This document shows positions 1 through 7,011 of a stretch of DNA of 17,295 bases, piece by piece. Both the position numbers and the translations under genes were made by a program. The notes below the pieces were generated by a model. That model was given only the letters and a program-made list of their open reading frames with translations. It made no database searches and was not told the origin of the DNA. Positions within the stretch are counted from its first letter, which is position 1. Each line of letters starts with the position of its first letter. This DNA is from Pseudomonadota bacterium. Lineage in GTDB: Bacteria; Pseudomonadota; Gammaproteobacteria; JAKAQQ01. The stretch lies in NCBI GenBank assembly GCA_021828425.1, contig JAKARN010000007.1, positions 1 through 17,295 on the forward strand. Direction: 5' to 3'.

Positions 1-1
1 T

Positions 2-283
2 CCACTGGTTGTCTGGCTGACGGTCTCGTGGGATCCCCGCGCCCGCTGGCGCGCCCCCCAACTCTGGTTTATGAGCTGGGTCCGCGAGACCGGGGTGGTG
101 CCGGCTGCATTGGCCGGGCTGTGGCTGGCCTCGGGCCTGCCCCACGCCTCCCGGATGGCGGCCACCGTTTTCGCCGTCATCATTCTCACTGTGGTCGTCC
201 AGGTGCCCACATCGGCTCCCTGGGCCCGCAGGCTCCATCTCGAAACCCCGCCTCCTCCCGACCCCGCGGAGATTCGCTCATGA
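2..283 (+). CDS. Cation:proton antiporter, C-terminal fragment (5' end outside window)
   Basis: The open frame runs in from the left edge and encodes about the last 93 residues of a membrane antiporter that exchanges H+ for Na+ or K+. The stretch SWVRETGVVPAALAGL, followed by a hydrophobic helix (AATVFAVIILTVVVQ) and then PWARRLHL, matches the last transmembrane helices of NhaP-type CPA1 antiporters. In those proteins a helix with an RE/RG..P motif precedes a final hydrophobic helix ending in a Q-T-PWxARRL-like sequence. The tail is short and proline-rich, with no visible cytoplasmic TrkA domain. The stop TGA overlaps the ATG of the next gene (ATGA), which suggests translational coupling. Ion specificity cannot be read from this fragment. 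The family call rests on remembered motifs. Confidence 0.68.
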   Translation, partial: PLVVWLTVSWDPRARWRAPQLWFMSWVRETGVVPAALAGLWLASGLPHASRMAATVFAVIILTVVVQVPTSAPWARRLHLETPPPPDPAEIRS

Positions 284-891
284 ACCGTATCCCACGATTT
301 TTCCTCCTGCCCCTCTTCGGCCTTGTGCTGAGTGCACTCCCGCAGGCACGAGCCGCCTCCTCGGGGATCCTGGGAGTGGCTCCCAACCTGGGACAGACCT
401 ATCTCAGCCTGAGCGACTACATGGGCGGTTACTCGAAATATTTCGGCCATGAGCTCAGGGGTCCCGGGGTCAAGCTGGACTGGGCCTTCACCCAGAACGG
501 CTTCCTGATGGCGTCCTACCGCCGGCTCGAGGTCCTGGGGACGGACACGCTGGAACACCGGGCGGCACTCGGCGTGGGCTATGCCACCAACCCCACGGGC
601 CAGGCTTCCGCCTTCCTGTCGGCGGAGTTCGTCCGTTCGACCCTGCACCCCCCGGGTGTCGCCCGGGTCGATGACTACTGGAAGATGACTTATGGCATCC
701 GGCAGAACATCAAACAGGTCCTCGAGCTCGACTTCGGGGTCTACGGCGAGATCAACCAGCATTTCGGGCCGCGGCGGATCGGGACCTTTCTGGGTTTTGG
801 TCTGAATCTCGGCCCGTTCCAGCTGGCAACCGACTACGATCACAACTCGGACGTGAACGCGCTCGTGTTCCGGTTGCGCTGCTTCTTCTGA
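280..891 (+). CDS. Predicted outer-membrane beta-barrel protein, function unknown
   Basis: This 203-residue protein starts with a typical Sec signal: MNR, then a hydrophobic core (FFLLPLFGLVLSAL), then a probable cleavage site near QARA-A at residues 25-26. The mature part is rich in Gly, Tyr, Phe and alternating polar/hydrophobic stretches, has no predicted transmembrane helix, and ends in phenylalanine (RLRCFF). A C-terminal aromatic residue is the usual recognition signal for the BAM machinery. It is most likely a small 8-10-stranded barrel, loosely like YfaZ-type or opacity-type proteins; no specific family is recognised. The start at 280 is favoured by a GGAGA ribosome site 8 nt upstream and by the signal peptide, so a longer in-frame extension to base 28 is rejected. 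It overlaps the antiporter gene by 4 nt and may be co-translated with it. Confidence 0.75.
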   Translation: MNRIPRFFLLPLFGLVLSALPQARAASSGILGVAPNLGQTYLSLSDYMGGYSKYFGHELRGPGVKLDWAFTQNGFLMASYRRLEVLGTDTLEHRAALGVGYATNPTGQASAFLSAEFVRSTLHPPGVARVDDYWKMTYGIRQNIKQVLELDFGVYGEINQHFGPRRIGTFLGFGLNLGPFQLATDYDHNSDVNALVFRLRCFF

Positions 892-912
892 TCCGGGGCC
901 GTTATTCCATGA

Positions 913-920
913 GGGGGGGG
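913..920 (+). promoter_or_regulatory. Eight-G homopolymer acting as ribosome site of ugd
   Basis: The only purine-rich Shine-Dalgarno candidate for ugd is an uninterrupted run of eight G, ending 5 nt before the ATG at 926. Runs of this kind can gain or lose a base during replication. That would shift the spacing between ribosome site and start codon without altering the protein. Confidence 0.5.
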
Positions 921-925
921 CACTG

Positions 926-2260
926 ATGCGGATTACGATTTTCGGAACCGGATATGTGGGTCTGGTCACCGGTGCCTGTTTTGCCGAGAACGGGCACGAG
1001 GTGCTCTGCCTCGATGTGGACCCCGGGAAGATCGAGAAGCTCCGGCGGGGCGAGATTCCGATCTACGAACCGGGGCTCGACGTGCTCGTCCGCGACAATC
1101 TGGCACGCGGCCAGCTCCGTTTCGGGACGGACGGGGCGGCGGGTGTGGCCCATGGCCTCCTGCTCTTCATCGCGGTCGGGACACCGCCGGGTGCCGATGG
1201 GGCGGCCGATGTGCGCCATGTGCTGGAGGTTGCGGAAACCATCGGGACCCACCTCACGGACTACCGGGTGGTCATCACGAAATCCACCGTACCGGTCGGA
1301 ACCACCGCCCAGGTGGAGGCGGTGATCCGTGCCGCCCTCGGCCGGCGGGCCTGTTCCGTGGAATTCGATGTGGCGTCGAATCCCGAGTTCCTGAAGGAAG
1401 GCGCGGCGGTGTCCGACTTCATGCGGCCGGACCGGATCCTGATTGGCACCCGTGGGGTGCGGGCCCGCGAACTGCTCCGGGAGGCTTACGGCCCGTTCAA
1501 CCGCAACCATGACCGGTTGTTGTGCATGGACATCACCTCCTCGGAACTCACCAAGTATGCGGCCAACGCCTTTTTGGCCACCAAGATCAGCTTCATGAAC
1601 GAGATGGCAGGACTGGCTGACGCCGTCGGTGCCGACATTGAACTCGTGCGTCAGGGCATGGGGCTCGATCCCCGCATCGGCCACCACTTCCTCTACGCCG
1701 GAGCCGGCTACGGCGGCTCCTGTTTTCCGAAGGATGTCCGTGCGCTCGGCCATCTCATGCGGAAACAGGGGCTCGATCCCTGGATCGTCGATGCCGTGGA
1801 ACGACGCAACCAGGATCAAAAGGAAATCCTGTTCCGCAAGATCCGTGCGCATTTTGCAGCGTCCGGCCTGGCGGGCCGAACCCTGGCGCTCTGGGGGCTG
1901 TCCTACAAGCCCCAGACGGACGATCTCCGGGAGGCGCCGAGCCTGGTCTTGATCGACCGCCTGCTCGAGGCCGGGGCAAAGCTGCGCGTGCACGACCCTG
2001 TGGCCATGGACCGGGCCCGGCCTCGGTTCGGCCAGATGCCGGCGATTTGTTGGGCGACGACCCCCCTCGAGGCGGCCACCGGTGCCGATGCCCTGGTTCT
2101 CGTGACCGAGTGGTCCATCTACCGCAGCCCGGATCTCGACCAGCTTCATCGCCTGCTTGCCCGACCGGTCGTCTTCGACGGACGCAATCTCTACGATCCC
2201 GCGCGTATGGCACGGGCTGGTTTCCAGTACTACGGGATCGGCCGTTCGGCGCCGCCCTGA
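926..2260 (+). CDS. ugd: UDP-glucose 6-dehydrogenase
   Basis: This enzyme oxidises UDP-glucose to UDP-glucuronate with two NAD+ in the cytosol, supplying uronic acid for exopolysaccharide, capsule or LPS modification. The protein is 444 residues, usual for the bacterial family. The N-terminal Rossmann motif is GTGYVGLVTGACFAENGHEV at residues 7-26. KSTVPVGT and the EFLKEG...PDRILIG segment follow. The helix TKYAANAFLATKISFMNE supplies the conserved Lys and Asn. The catalytic cysteine is C266 in GAGYGGSCFPKD. The C-terminal UDP-binding domain carries the conserved WGLSYKPQTDDLREAPS. The ATG is preceded by a run of eight G residues that serves as ribosome site. No glycosyltransferase genes lie nearby, so the destination of UDP-glucuronate is not shown. 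Confidence 0.96.
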   Translation: MRITIFGTGYVGLVTGACFAENGHEVLCLDVDPGKIEKLRRGEIPIYEPGLDVLVRDNLARGQLRFGTDGAAGVAHGLLLFIAVGTPPGADGAADVRHVLEVAETIGTHLTDYRVVITKSTVPVGTTAQVEAVIRAALGRRACSVEFDVASNPEFLKEGAAVSDFMRPDRILIGTRGVRARELLREAYGPFNRNHDRLLCMDITSSELTKYAANAFLATKISFMNEMAGLADAVGADIELVRQGMGLDPRIGHHFLYAGAGYGGSCFPKDVRALGHLMRKQGLDPWIVDAVERRNQDQKEILFRKIRAHFAASGLAGRTLALWGLSYKPQTDDLREAPSLVLIDRLLEAGAKLRVHDPVAMDRARPRFGQMPAICWATTPLEAATGADALVLVTEWSIYRSPDLDQLHRLLARPVVFDGRNLYDPARMARAGFQYYGIGRSAPP

Positions 2261-2274
2261 GGGGGCTCCCTCAG
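2257..2274. terminator. Hairpin between convergent ugd and phhB, containing both stop codons
   Basis: CTGAGGG (2257-2263) and CCCTCAG (2268-2274) form a perfect 7-bp stem around a GGCT loop. The left arm contains the TGA of ugd and the right arm contains the TGA of phhB on the other strand. The symmetric position suggests a two-way transcription barrier. No T-run follows on either strand, so it is not a canonical rho-independent terminator. Confidence 0.5.
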
Positions 2275-2606
2275 CTGCCCAGCCGGTCCACCTTGGCGGC
2301 GCAGATGAAGTCGTTTTCGGACAGCCCGCCGATCGCGTGGGTTGAATAGCGGATCCGGCATCGGCTGTAACCCACCTCGAGGTCCGGATGGTGGTTTTCC
2401 TGGTGCGCAATCCAGGCGACAGCGTTCACGAACGCCATCGTGTTGTGGAAGTTGGAGAAGGTGTAGATGCGCTCGATTTCCGTGGCGTCCGGGTTGACCT
2501 TCCAGTTGTGATGGAGTTTTTTGAGGTAGCGCTCGATTTCGGGACGGGTCAGGGGTGCCACTCCGCCCTCGCAAGGCAGGCAGCGTTTTTCACTGAGTTC
2601 GTTCAT
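2271..2606 (-). CDS. phhB: Pterin-4a-carbinolamine dehydratase
   Basis: PhhB dehydrates the 4a-hydroxytetrahydropterin released by phenylalanine hydroxylase, so that the pterin can be reduced and reused. The protein is 111 residues, normal for the family. Hallmarks are NHHPDLEVGYSRCRIRY (the HHP motif contributes catalytic histidines) followed by STHAIGGLSENDF, the conserved second His region. WKVNP and IERIYTFSNFHNTMAFVN are also typical. The start at 2606 has a GGAGAG ribosome site 5 nt away; the upstream in-frame extension lies inside phhA and is rejected. The gene begins 17 nt before the end of phhA, which suggests coupled expression of enzyme and recycling partner. It converges on ugd with 10 nt between the stops. 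Confidence 0.95.
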   Translation of the reverse strand: MNELSEKRCLPCEGGVAPLTRPEIERYLKKLHHNWKVNPDATEIERIYTFSNFHNTMAFVNAVAWIAHQENHHPDLEVGYSRCRIRYSTHAIGGLSENDFICAAKVDRLGS

Positions 2607-3423
2607 GGCGTCTCTCCGGGCGGATGGAAGGGCCGGCAGCAACCGGGGCGGGGGGAGGCAGATCCCCGAGTGATTGGGCCTGACGCACGAGTCCGATGAG
2701 GTCACTTTGTGCCACGCGGAACAGTTCGTCGAAACTCTCGAGCATGAAGTACTGGGACTGGAAAACGTCGATCCGGTAGGGAGTCCTCAGGGCCGTGAGT
2801 GCATCAAAGGGACAGCGGATCGGGACCGGGCTTTCCGTCGCGTAGACCGTCTCCCCGATCGAGGAGATCACCCCCGCGCCATAGGTCCGGATCCCGGAGG
2901 ACGTCCGGATCAGGCCGAACTCGATCGTAAACCAGTACAGTCGGGCCAGGACGTCCTGTTCATCCGGTGTCCGGCAGGACAGTCCGGCCTGCCCGTAGGC
3001 GCGCGTGAAATCGGCAAAACGCGGATCGGAGAGCAGGGGCACGTGACCGAAGACCTCATGGAACACATCCGGTTCCTCGAGGTACTCGAGTTCGTCTCGG
3101 GTGCGGATGAAGGTCGCGCAGGGAAAGGAGCCCTGGGCGAGGAGTTCAAAGAAGCGTTCATTGGAAATGAGGGCCGGGACGGCGGTGATCGTGATCCCGG
3201 TGAAGTCCCCGAGGCGTTCAGTGAGGTCCCGGCACTGCGGAATATGGTCGGCCGGGAGACCGACGGCGGTCAGTGCATCGAGGTACTCCTGGCAGGCCCG
3301 GCCCGGGAGAATCTTCAACTGGCGTTCGAAGAGGAGCTTCCAGGTGGCGTCTTCCTCCGGGGTGTAACGGATCCGCCCATCCGCTTCCGGGATCTTGGCC
3401 ACATAACGATGCCCATGTCCCAT
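2590..3423 (-). CDS. phhA: Phenylalanine 4-hydroxylase (tetrahydropterin-dependent)
   Basis: This cytosolic non-haem iron monooxygenase converts L-phenylalanine to L-tyrosine using O2 and a tetrahydropterin. The protein is 277 residues, the single-domain bacterial form without the ACT regulatory domain of animal enzymes. The iron ligands are visible: H122 and H127 in DVFHEVFGHVPLL, and E168 in YWFTIEFGLI. The 41-residue distance from H127 to the Glu agrees with the known bacterial enzyme. The conserved RTYGAGVISSIGE segment follows. The start at 3423 is supported by a GGAGGT ribosome site 6 nt upstream; a longer in-frame start at 3504 would add an unconserved tail and is rejected. phhB follows with overlap. 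The gene is divergent from the gcv run. Confidence 0.96.
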   Translation of the reverse strand: MGHGHRYVAKIPEADGRIRYTPEEDATWKLLFERQLKILPGRACQEYLDALTAVGLPADHIPQCRDLTERLGDFTGITITAVPALISNERFFELLAQGSFPCATFIRTRDELEYLEEPDVFHEVFGHVPLLSDPRFADFTRAYGQAGLSCRTPDEQDVLARLYWFTIEFGLIRTSSGIRTYGAGVISSIGETVYATESPVPIRCPFDALTALRTPYRIDVFQSQYFMLESFDELFRVAQSDLIGLVRQAQSLGDLPPPAPVAAGPSIRPERRHERTQ

Positions 3424-3550
3424 TTCGACACCTCCAAGACCCAGTTTAACACGCCCGCGTGTGGGCTCCCTCCCTCCCGCGGGGCCTGCTTTATCGGTTA
3501 TCATGACCGCGTTTCCCGGTGTCCCTCCAGCCCGCAGAGTGCCTTTGACC
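3424..3550. promoter_or_regulatory. Divergent phhA / gcvT promoter region with a short inverted repeat
   Basis: This is the only space between two divergent transcription units, so promoters for both should lie here. An inverted repeat ACACG-CCCG-CGTGT spans 3449-3462 and could be a small operator. On the minus strand a -10-like TAAACT (3443-3448) precedes phhA; on the plus strand a TATCAT (3499-3504) could serve gcvT. Neither has a good -35 match at normal spacing. The region is too short for a tandem glycine riboswitch, and I see no such structure. Confidence 0.35.
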
Positions 3551-4654
3551 GTGGCCGAGACTACCCCGCTTTACGATCTCCATCAGAAGGCCGGAGCCCG
3601 TTTCGTTGATTTTGCGGGCTATCTCATGCCGGTTCACTACGGTTCCCAGATCGAAGAGCACCTGGCGGTGCGCCGGGGGGCCGGACTGTTCGACGTCTCC
3701 CACATGGGCATCCTGGATGTGGCCGGTCCCGAGGCCACGCCGTTTCTGCGACAGGCGCTCGCCAATGATGTGGGACGTATCGCTCCCGGACGGGCCCTTT
3801 ACAGTTGCCTTCTCAATGATCGGGGCGGTGTGGTGGATGACCTCGTGGTCTATGCGCTGGCGGGGGGAGGGTACCGGGTGGTGCTCAATGCCGCGCGCAA
3901 GGCGGTCGACCACGAGCGGCTGGCCACGCTGGCCCAGCCCTACCAGGTGACCCTGACCTCCCGGCCGGATCTCGGGCTTTTGGCCTTGCAGGGACCGGAA
4001 GCGGTGCGGGCGCTGCCCGCGTTTTTCGGCGACGCCCTGGCCGGACGGCTGGCCGCGCTCCGTACGTTTGCTGCGCTCGAGACCGAGCTCGGTTTTGTCG
4101 GCCGGACCGGCTATACGGGAGAGGATGGTTTCGAGATTGCGCTTCCGGTCGATCTGTTGCGGCGGGCCTTCAGCACCTGGATCGAGTCCGGGGTGCGCCC
4201 CGCCGGACTCGGCTCCCGCGATACCCTGAGACTCGAGGCCGGGCTCAACCTCTATGGCCAGGACATGGATGAAAGCACCTCCCCGCTCGAATCCAACCTG
4301 GGTTGGACCGTGGCCTTCGAACCGGCCGACCGCGATTTTGCCGGCCGGGCGGCCCTCGAGGCCGAGCGTCGGGAGGGCGTGGGACGCGCGCTCGTGGGGG
4401 TGTACCTCACCGGAGCGGGTGTGCTCCGGGCCCACCAGGATCTCGTCGATGCGGACGGTCGGGTGGTGGGAACCGTGACGAGCGGGAGCTACGCGCCGAG
4501 CCTCGGTTTCTCCATCGGTCTGGCCCGTATCACGGGGCCGCAGCCGGAGACGGCCTGGGCCGTGATCCGCGATCGCCGTCACCCGGTTCGCTGGCATCAT
4601 CCCCCCTTCGTCAGGAGGGGACACGTCCTCGTCCCGGCGGCTGCCGGGCGCTGA
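3551..4654 (+). CDS. gcvT: Glycine cleavage system T protein (aminomethyltransferase)
   Basis: GcvT releases ammonia from the aminomethyl-lipoyl arm of GcvH and passes the carbon to tetrahydrofolate, giving 5,10-methylene-THF. Matches to the E. coli protein run along the whole length: TPLYDLHQ, VHYGSQIEEHLAVR, GLFDVSHMG, GRTGYTGEDGFEI, LYGQDMDESTSPLESNLGW and EPADRDFAGRAAL. The frame is open further upstream. I place the start at GTG 3551 because it aligns with the E. coli initiator just before TPLY and gives a family-typical 367 residues. The alternative ATG at 3503 would add 16 unconserved residues. Neither has a strong ribosome site. This is the first gene of the long plus-strand run, and a GC hairpin covers its last codons. 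Confidence 0.95.
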   Translation: MAETTPLYDLHQKAGARFVDFAGYLMPVHYGSQIEEHLAVRRGAGLFDVSHMGILDVAGPEATPFLRQALANDVGRIAPGRALYSCLLNDRGGVVDDLVVYALAGGGYRVVLNAARKAVDHERLATLAQPYQVTLTSRPDLGLLALQGPEAVRALPAFFGDALAGRLAALRTFAALETELGFVGRTGYTGEDGFEIALPVDLLRRAFSTWIESGVRPAGLGSRDTLRLEAGLNLYGQDMDESTSPLESNLGWTVAFEPADRDFAGRAALEAERREGVGRALVGVYLTGAGVLRAHQDLVDADGRVVGTVTSGSYAPSLGFSIGLARITGPQPETAWAVIRDRRHPVRWHHPPFVRRGHVLVPAAAGR

Positions 4655-4660
4655 TTTTTT
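4633..4660 (+). terminator. Terminator-like hairpin plus T-run at the end of gcvT, inside the operon
   Basis: CCCGGC (4633-4638) and GCCGGG (4643-4648) form a perfect 6-bp GC stem around GGCT. After CGCTGA come six consecutive T (4655-4660). The hairpin lies in the last codons of gcvT, the stop follows, and gcvH starts 22 nt after the T-run. The six-base gap between stem and T-run is longer than ideal, so partial rather than full termination is more plausible. Confidence 0.4.
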
Positions 4661-4681
4661 CCCTGGGAGGTTTCGAATCTC

Positions 4682-5077
4682 ATGAGTCACGATAATCCGA
4701 ACGATCTCCTCTATACCGCAAGCCACGAATGGGTCCGCCGCGAAGCCAACGGCGTCATCACACTCGGGGTGACCCACCATGCCCAAGAGGCCCTGGGGGA
4801 CCTCGTCTATGCCGAGACCTATCCCGTGGGCAAGCGGCTTGAAGTCGGCGACACCTGTGCCGTGATTGAATCGGTCAAGGCGGCATCCGACGTCTACACG
4901 CCAGTCGGAGGAACCCTCCTGGCCGGCAACCCGACTTTGGCCCAAACGCCGGAAATCATCAACCGGGACCCCTATGGGGAGGGCTGGCTGGTCCGCATTC
5001 GTACGGAATCCGGCTCCGCCTTGGACGGGCTCCTGGATGCTGCAGCCTACGAACGCCTGCTTGCGGAAGGACACTGA
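4682..5077 (+). CDS. gcvH: Glycine cleavage system H protein (lipoyl carrier)
   Basis: GcvH is the small shuttle whose lipoyl-lysine arm carries the aminomethyl group between the P, T and L proteins. The protein is 131 residues. The lipoyl lysine is K66 in IESVKAASDVYTPV, the family signature. The N-terminal YTASHEWV and the C-terminal NRDPYGEGWLVRI are equally characteristic. A GGGAGG site lies 11 nt before the ATG. The gene is 27 nt after gcvT and 6 nt before gcvPA. Its lipoylation would need LipB, encoded last in the same run, plus LipA, which is not in the window. Confidence 0.97.
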   Translation: MSHDNPNDLLYTASHEWVRREANGVITLGVTHHAQEALGDLVYAETYPVGKRLEVGDTCAVIESVKAASDVYTPVGGTLLAGNPTLAQTPEIINRDPYGEGWLVRIRTESGSALDGLLDAAAYERLLAEGH

Positions 5078-5083
5078 GCCTCC

Positions 5084-6496
5084 ATGCCGTTCATCCCGCA
5101 TACCCCCGCTGAAACCGAGGCCATGCTCAAAACCCTGGGGTTGCCCGACCTCGAGGCCTTGTTTGACGAGATCCCCCCCGCCCTCAGGATCGGGGCCCTG
5201 CCCGAGACGGTACCGGAAGGTGTGGGGGAGCTTGCGCTCAGCCGGATCATGCGGGAGCGTGCCCAACGCCACGAGACGCTCCTGTGCTTCATGGGTGCCG
5301 GAGCCTATGAGCACTTTATCCCGGCCGCCATCTGGGACATCGTGACCCGGGGTGAGTTCTACAGCGCCTACACGCCCTATCAGGCCGAGGCGAGCCAGGG
5401 CACCCTCCAGCTCATCTACGAATACCAGTCGATGATGGCGGAGCTCACCGGGCTCGCGGTTTCGAACGCGTCCCTCTACGACGGGGCCACGGCCCTGGCC
5501 GAGGCCTGTCTCATGGCCTGTCGTCTGGCTGGTCGGGAGGCGGATCATCCGCACGTCCTCCTGCCCGAGGCCGTGCATCCGGCCTACCAGGCCGTGGTCC
5601 GGACGGTTCTCGAGCCCCAGTCGATCCCGATCGAGCGGGTCCCCTTCGACCGGAAGACCGGGCTTCTCGATGCCCGCTGGCTCAAGGCCCGCCTGGCGAG
5701 CCTCCGCTCGGGTGTCCTGGTTTTGCCCCAGCCCAACTTCTTCGGGCTGATCGAAGAGGTCGGAGTGTGGACGGATGCAGCCCAGGAGCAGGGACTGCGG
5801 GTGGTGGGCCTGGTCAATCCGACCGCTCTCGCGCTCCTCGAACCGCCCGGTCGGTGGGGGAGCCGGGGGGCCGATATCGCCTGTGGTGAAGGCCAGCCCC
5901 TGGGGGTTCCCCTTTCCCTGGGAGGGCCCTATTTCGGATTCATGACGACCCGCATGGACTGCGTGCGCCAGATGCCCGGGCGGATCGTCGGCCGCACGGT
6001 CGATCTCGAGGGACGACCCGGCTATACCCTCACCCTGCAGGCGCGCGAGCAGCATATCCGCAGGGCCCGGGCCACTTCCAATATCTGCACCAACCAGGGA
6101 CTCCTGGTGACGGCGGCGACCTTGTACCTGTCGCTTTTGGGCCCCGCCGGCCTGCGTCAGGTCGCACTCGCCGCACATGCCCGCACGCGCGAGCTCGTCC
6201 GGGCCCTGACCGGACTCCCGGGCGTGCGTCCCCGGTTCGAGGGGACCCCCTTCTTCCATGAATGCGCGCTCACCGCCGAGAAACCCGCCGGGGAACTGCT
6301 CGAGGCCTTGGCGGATCAGGGCCTCTTGGGTGGCTATGATCTCGGCGAGTTCGACCTGAAGCCGCACTCCGCCTGGCTTGTCTGTGCCACCGAGATGCGC
6401 ACCGCGGAGGAGATCGCCCGCTATCGCGACACACTCGAACGTGTACTGGCTGCGGGACGGGCCGAACCCCGTCGCGCCGCCCCCGTGATTTCCTGA
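5084..6496 (+). CDS. gcvPA: Glycine dehydrogenase (decarboxylating) subunit 1
   Basis: This is the N-terminal half-equivalent of glycine decarboxylase (P protein). With GcvPB it decarboxylates glycine and loads the aminomethyl group on GcvH. The 470-residue protein opens with FIPHTPAETEAMLKTLGL, typical of the subunit. It contains YTPYQAEASQGTLQLIYEYQSMMAELTGLAVSNASLYDG (split here as YTPYQAEASQGTLQ and ELTGLAVSNASLYDG), the substrate-side motif. Later come GRIVGRTVDLEGRPGYTL and the hinge RRARATSNICTNQGLL. This subunit carries no PLP lysine; that is in GcvPB. The two-gene form occurs in many bacteria, unlike the single-chain GcvP of E. coli. The gene starts 6 nt after gcvH and ends 11 nt before tpx, which separates it from its partner. 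Confidence 0.95.
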   Translation: MPFIPHTPAETEAMLKTLGLPDLEALFDEIPPALRIGALPETVPEGVGELALSRIMRERAQRHETLLCFMGAGAYEHFIPAAIWDIVTRGEFYSAYTPYQAEASQGTLQLIYEYQSMMAELTGLAVSNASLYDGATALAEACLMACRLAGREADHPHVLLPEAVHPAYQAVVRTVLEPQSIPIERVPFDRKTGLLDARWLKARLASLRSGVLVLPQPNFFGLIEEVGVWTDAAQEQGLRVVGLVNPTALALLEPPGRWGSRGADIACGEGQPLGVPLSLGGPYFGFMTTRMDCVRQMPGRIVGRTVDLEGRPGYTLTLQAREQHIRRARATSNICTNQGLLVTAATLYLSLLGPAGLRQVALAAHARTRELVRALTGLPGVRPRFEGTPFFHECALTAEKPAGELLEALADQGLLGGYDLGEFDLKPHSAWLVCATEMRTAEEIARYRDTLERVLAAGRAEPRRAAPVIS

Positions 6497-6507
6497 GGAG
6501 GACTGCC

Positions 6508-7011
6508 ATGGCCACGATTACCCTGAAAGGCTCGCCCATCCGGACCAACGGTGAACTGCCCGCCCTCAAGGCGCAGGCGCCCGACTTCCGGCTGGTCGCG
6601 ACCGACCTCGCCGTCCGGACGCTCGGTGACTATGCCGGCCGGCCGGTTCTGCTCAACATCTTTCCCAGCATCGACACGCCCGTCTGTGCGCTGTCCACCC
6701 GCAAGTTCAACGAACATGCCGAATCCCATCCCGATCCGGTCTTTCTCATGGTTTCGGCCGACCTGCCTTTTGCCCACCAGCGCTTCTGCGGCCAGGCCGG
6801 ACTGGCCAACGTGATTCCCCTGTCCATGATGCGGGACCGGGATTTTGCCCGCGATTACGGCGTGCTCATCATGGATGGTCCCCTGGCTGGACTGGCCGCG
6901 CGGGCGGTGGTCGTGCTCGATCCCCAGGGACGCGTGCGCTACCGGGAGCTCGTTCCCGAGATCGGGCAGGAGCCGGATTACGCGCAGGCGATCGGGGCGC
7001 TCGGCAGATGA
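6508..7011 (+). CDS. tpx: Thiol peroxidase (atypical 2-Cys peroxiredoxin)
   Basis: Tpx reduces H2O2 and lipid hydroperoxides, with thioredoxin as electron donor. The 167-residue protein matches E. coli Tpx throughout. The peroxidatic cysteine is C60 in FPSIDTPVCALSTRKFN and the resolving cysteine is C94 in SADLPFAHQRFCG. The segment DGPLAGLAARAVVVLD and the ending EIGQEPDYAQAI are also diagnostic. A strong GAGGAGGA site precedes the ATG by 5 nt, the best ribosome site in the run, so expression may be high. It lies between gcvPA and gcvPB and overlaps gcvPB by 4 nt (ATGA). It is therefore fixed inside the glycine decarboxylase pair rather than merely nearby. Confidence 0.97.
   Translation: MATITLKGSPIRTNGELPALKAQAPDFRLVATDLAVRTLGDYAGRPVLLNIFPSIDTPVCALSTRKFNEHAESHPDPVFLMVSADLPFAHQRFCGQAGLANVIPLSMMRDRDFARDYGVLIMDGPLAGLAARAVVVLDPQGRVRYRELVPEIGQEPDYAQAIGALGR

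Noticed and set aside
28..279. N-terminal extension of the outer-membrane protein back to base 28
   Set aside because: It would bury the signal peptide after 84 residues and overlap the antiporter frame, which has real membrane-helix content.
902..2410. A 502-codon minus-strand frame opposite ugd
   Set aside because: It is a mirror of ugd codon bias, with no motif, and crosses the convergent end of phhB.
3461..3550. Longer gcvT starting at 3461 or 3503
   Set aside because: The added residues are not conserved and no ribosome site supports them; 3503 remains possible but less likely than 3551.
3491..6367. A 958-codon open frame on the minus strand opposite gcvT, gcvH and gcvPA
   Set aside because: It lies fully antisense to three well-conserved genes, has low-complexity Arg/Gly/Pro/His-rich composition and no recognisable domain. 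Long stop-free antisense frames are expected from high-GC codon use.
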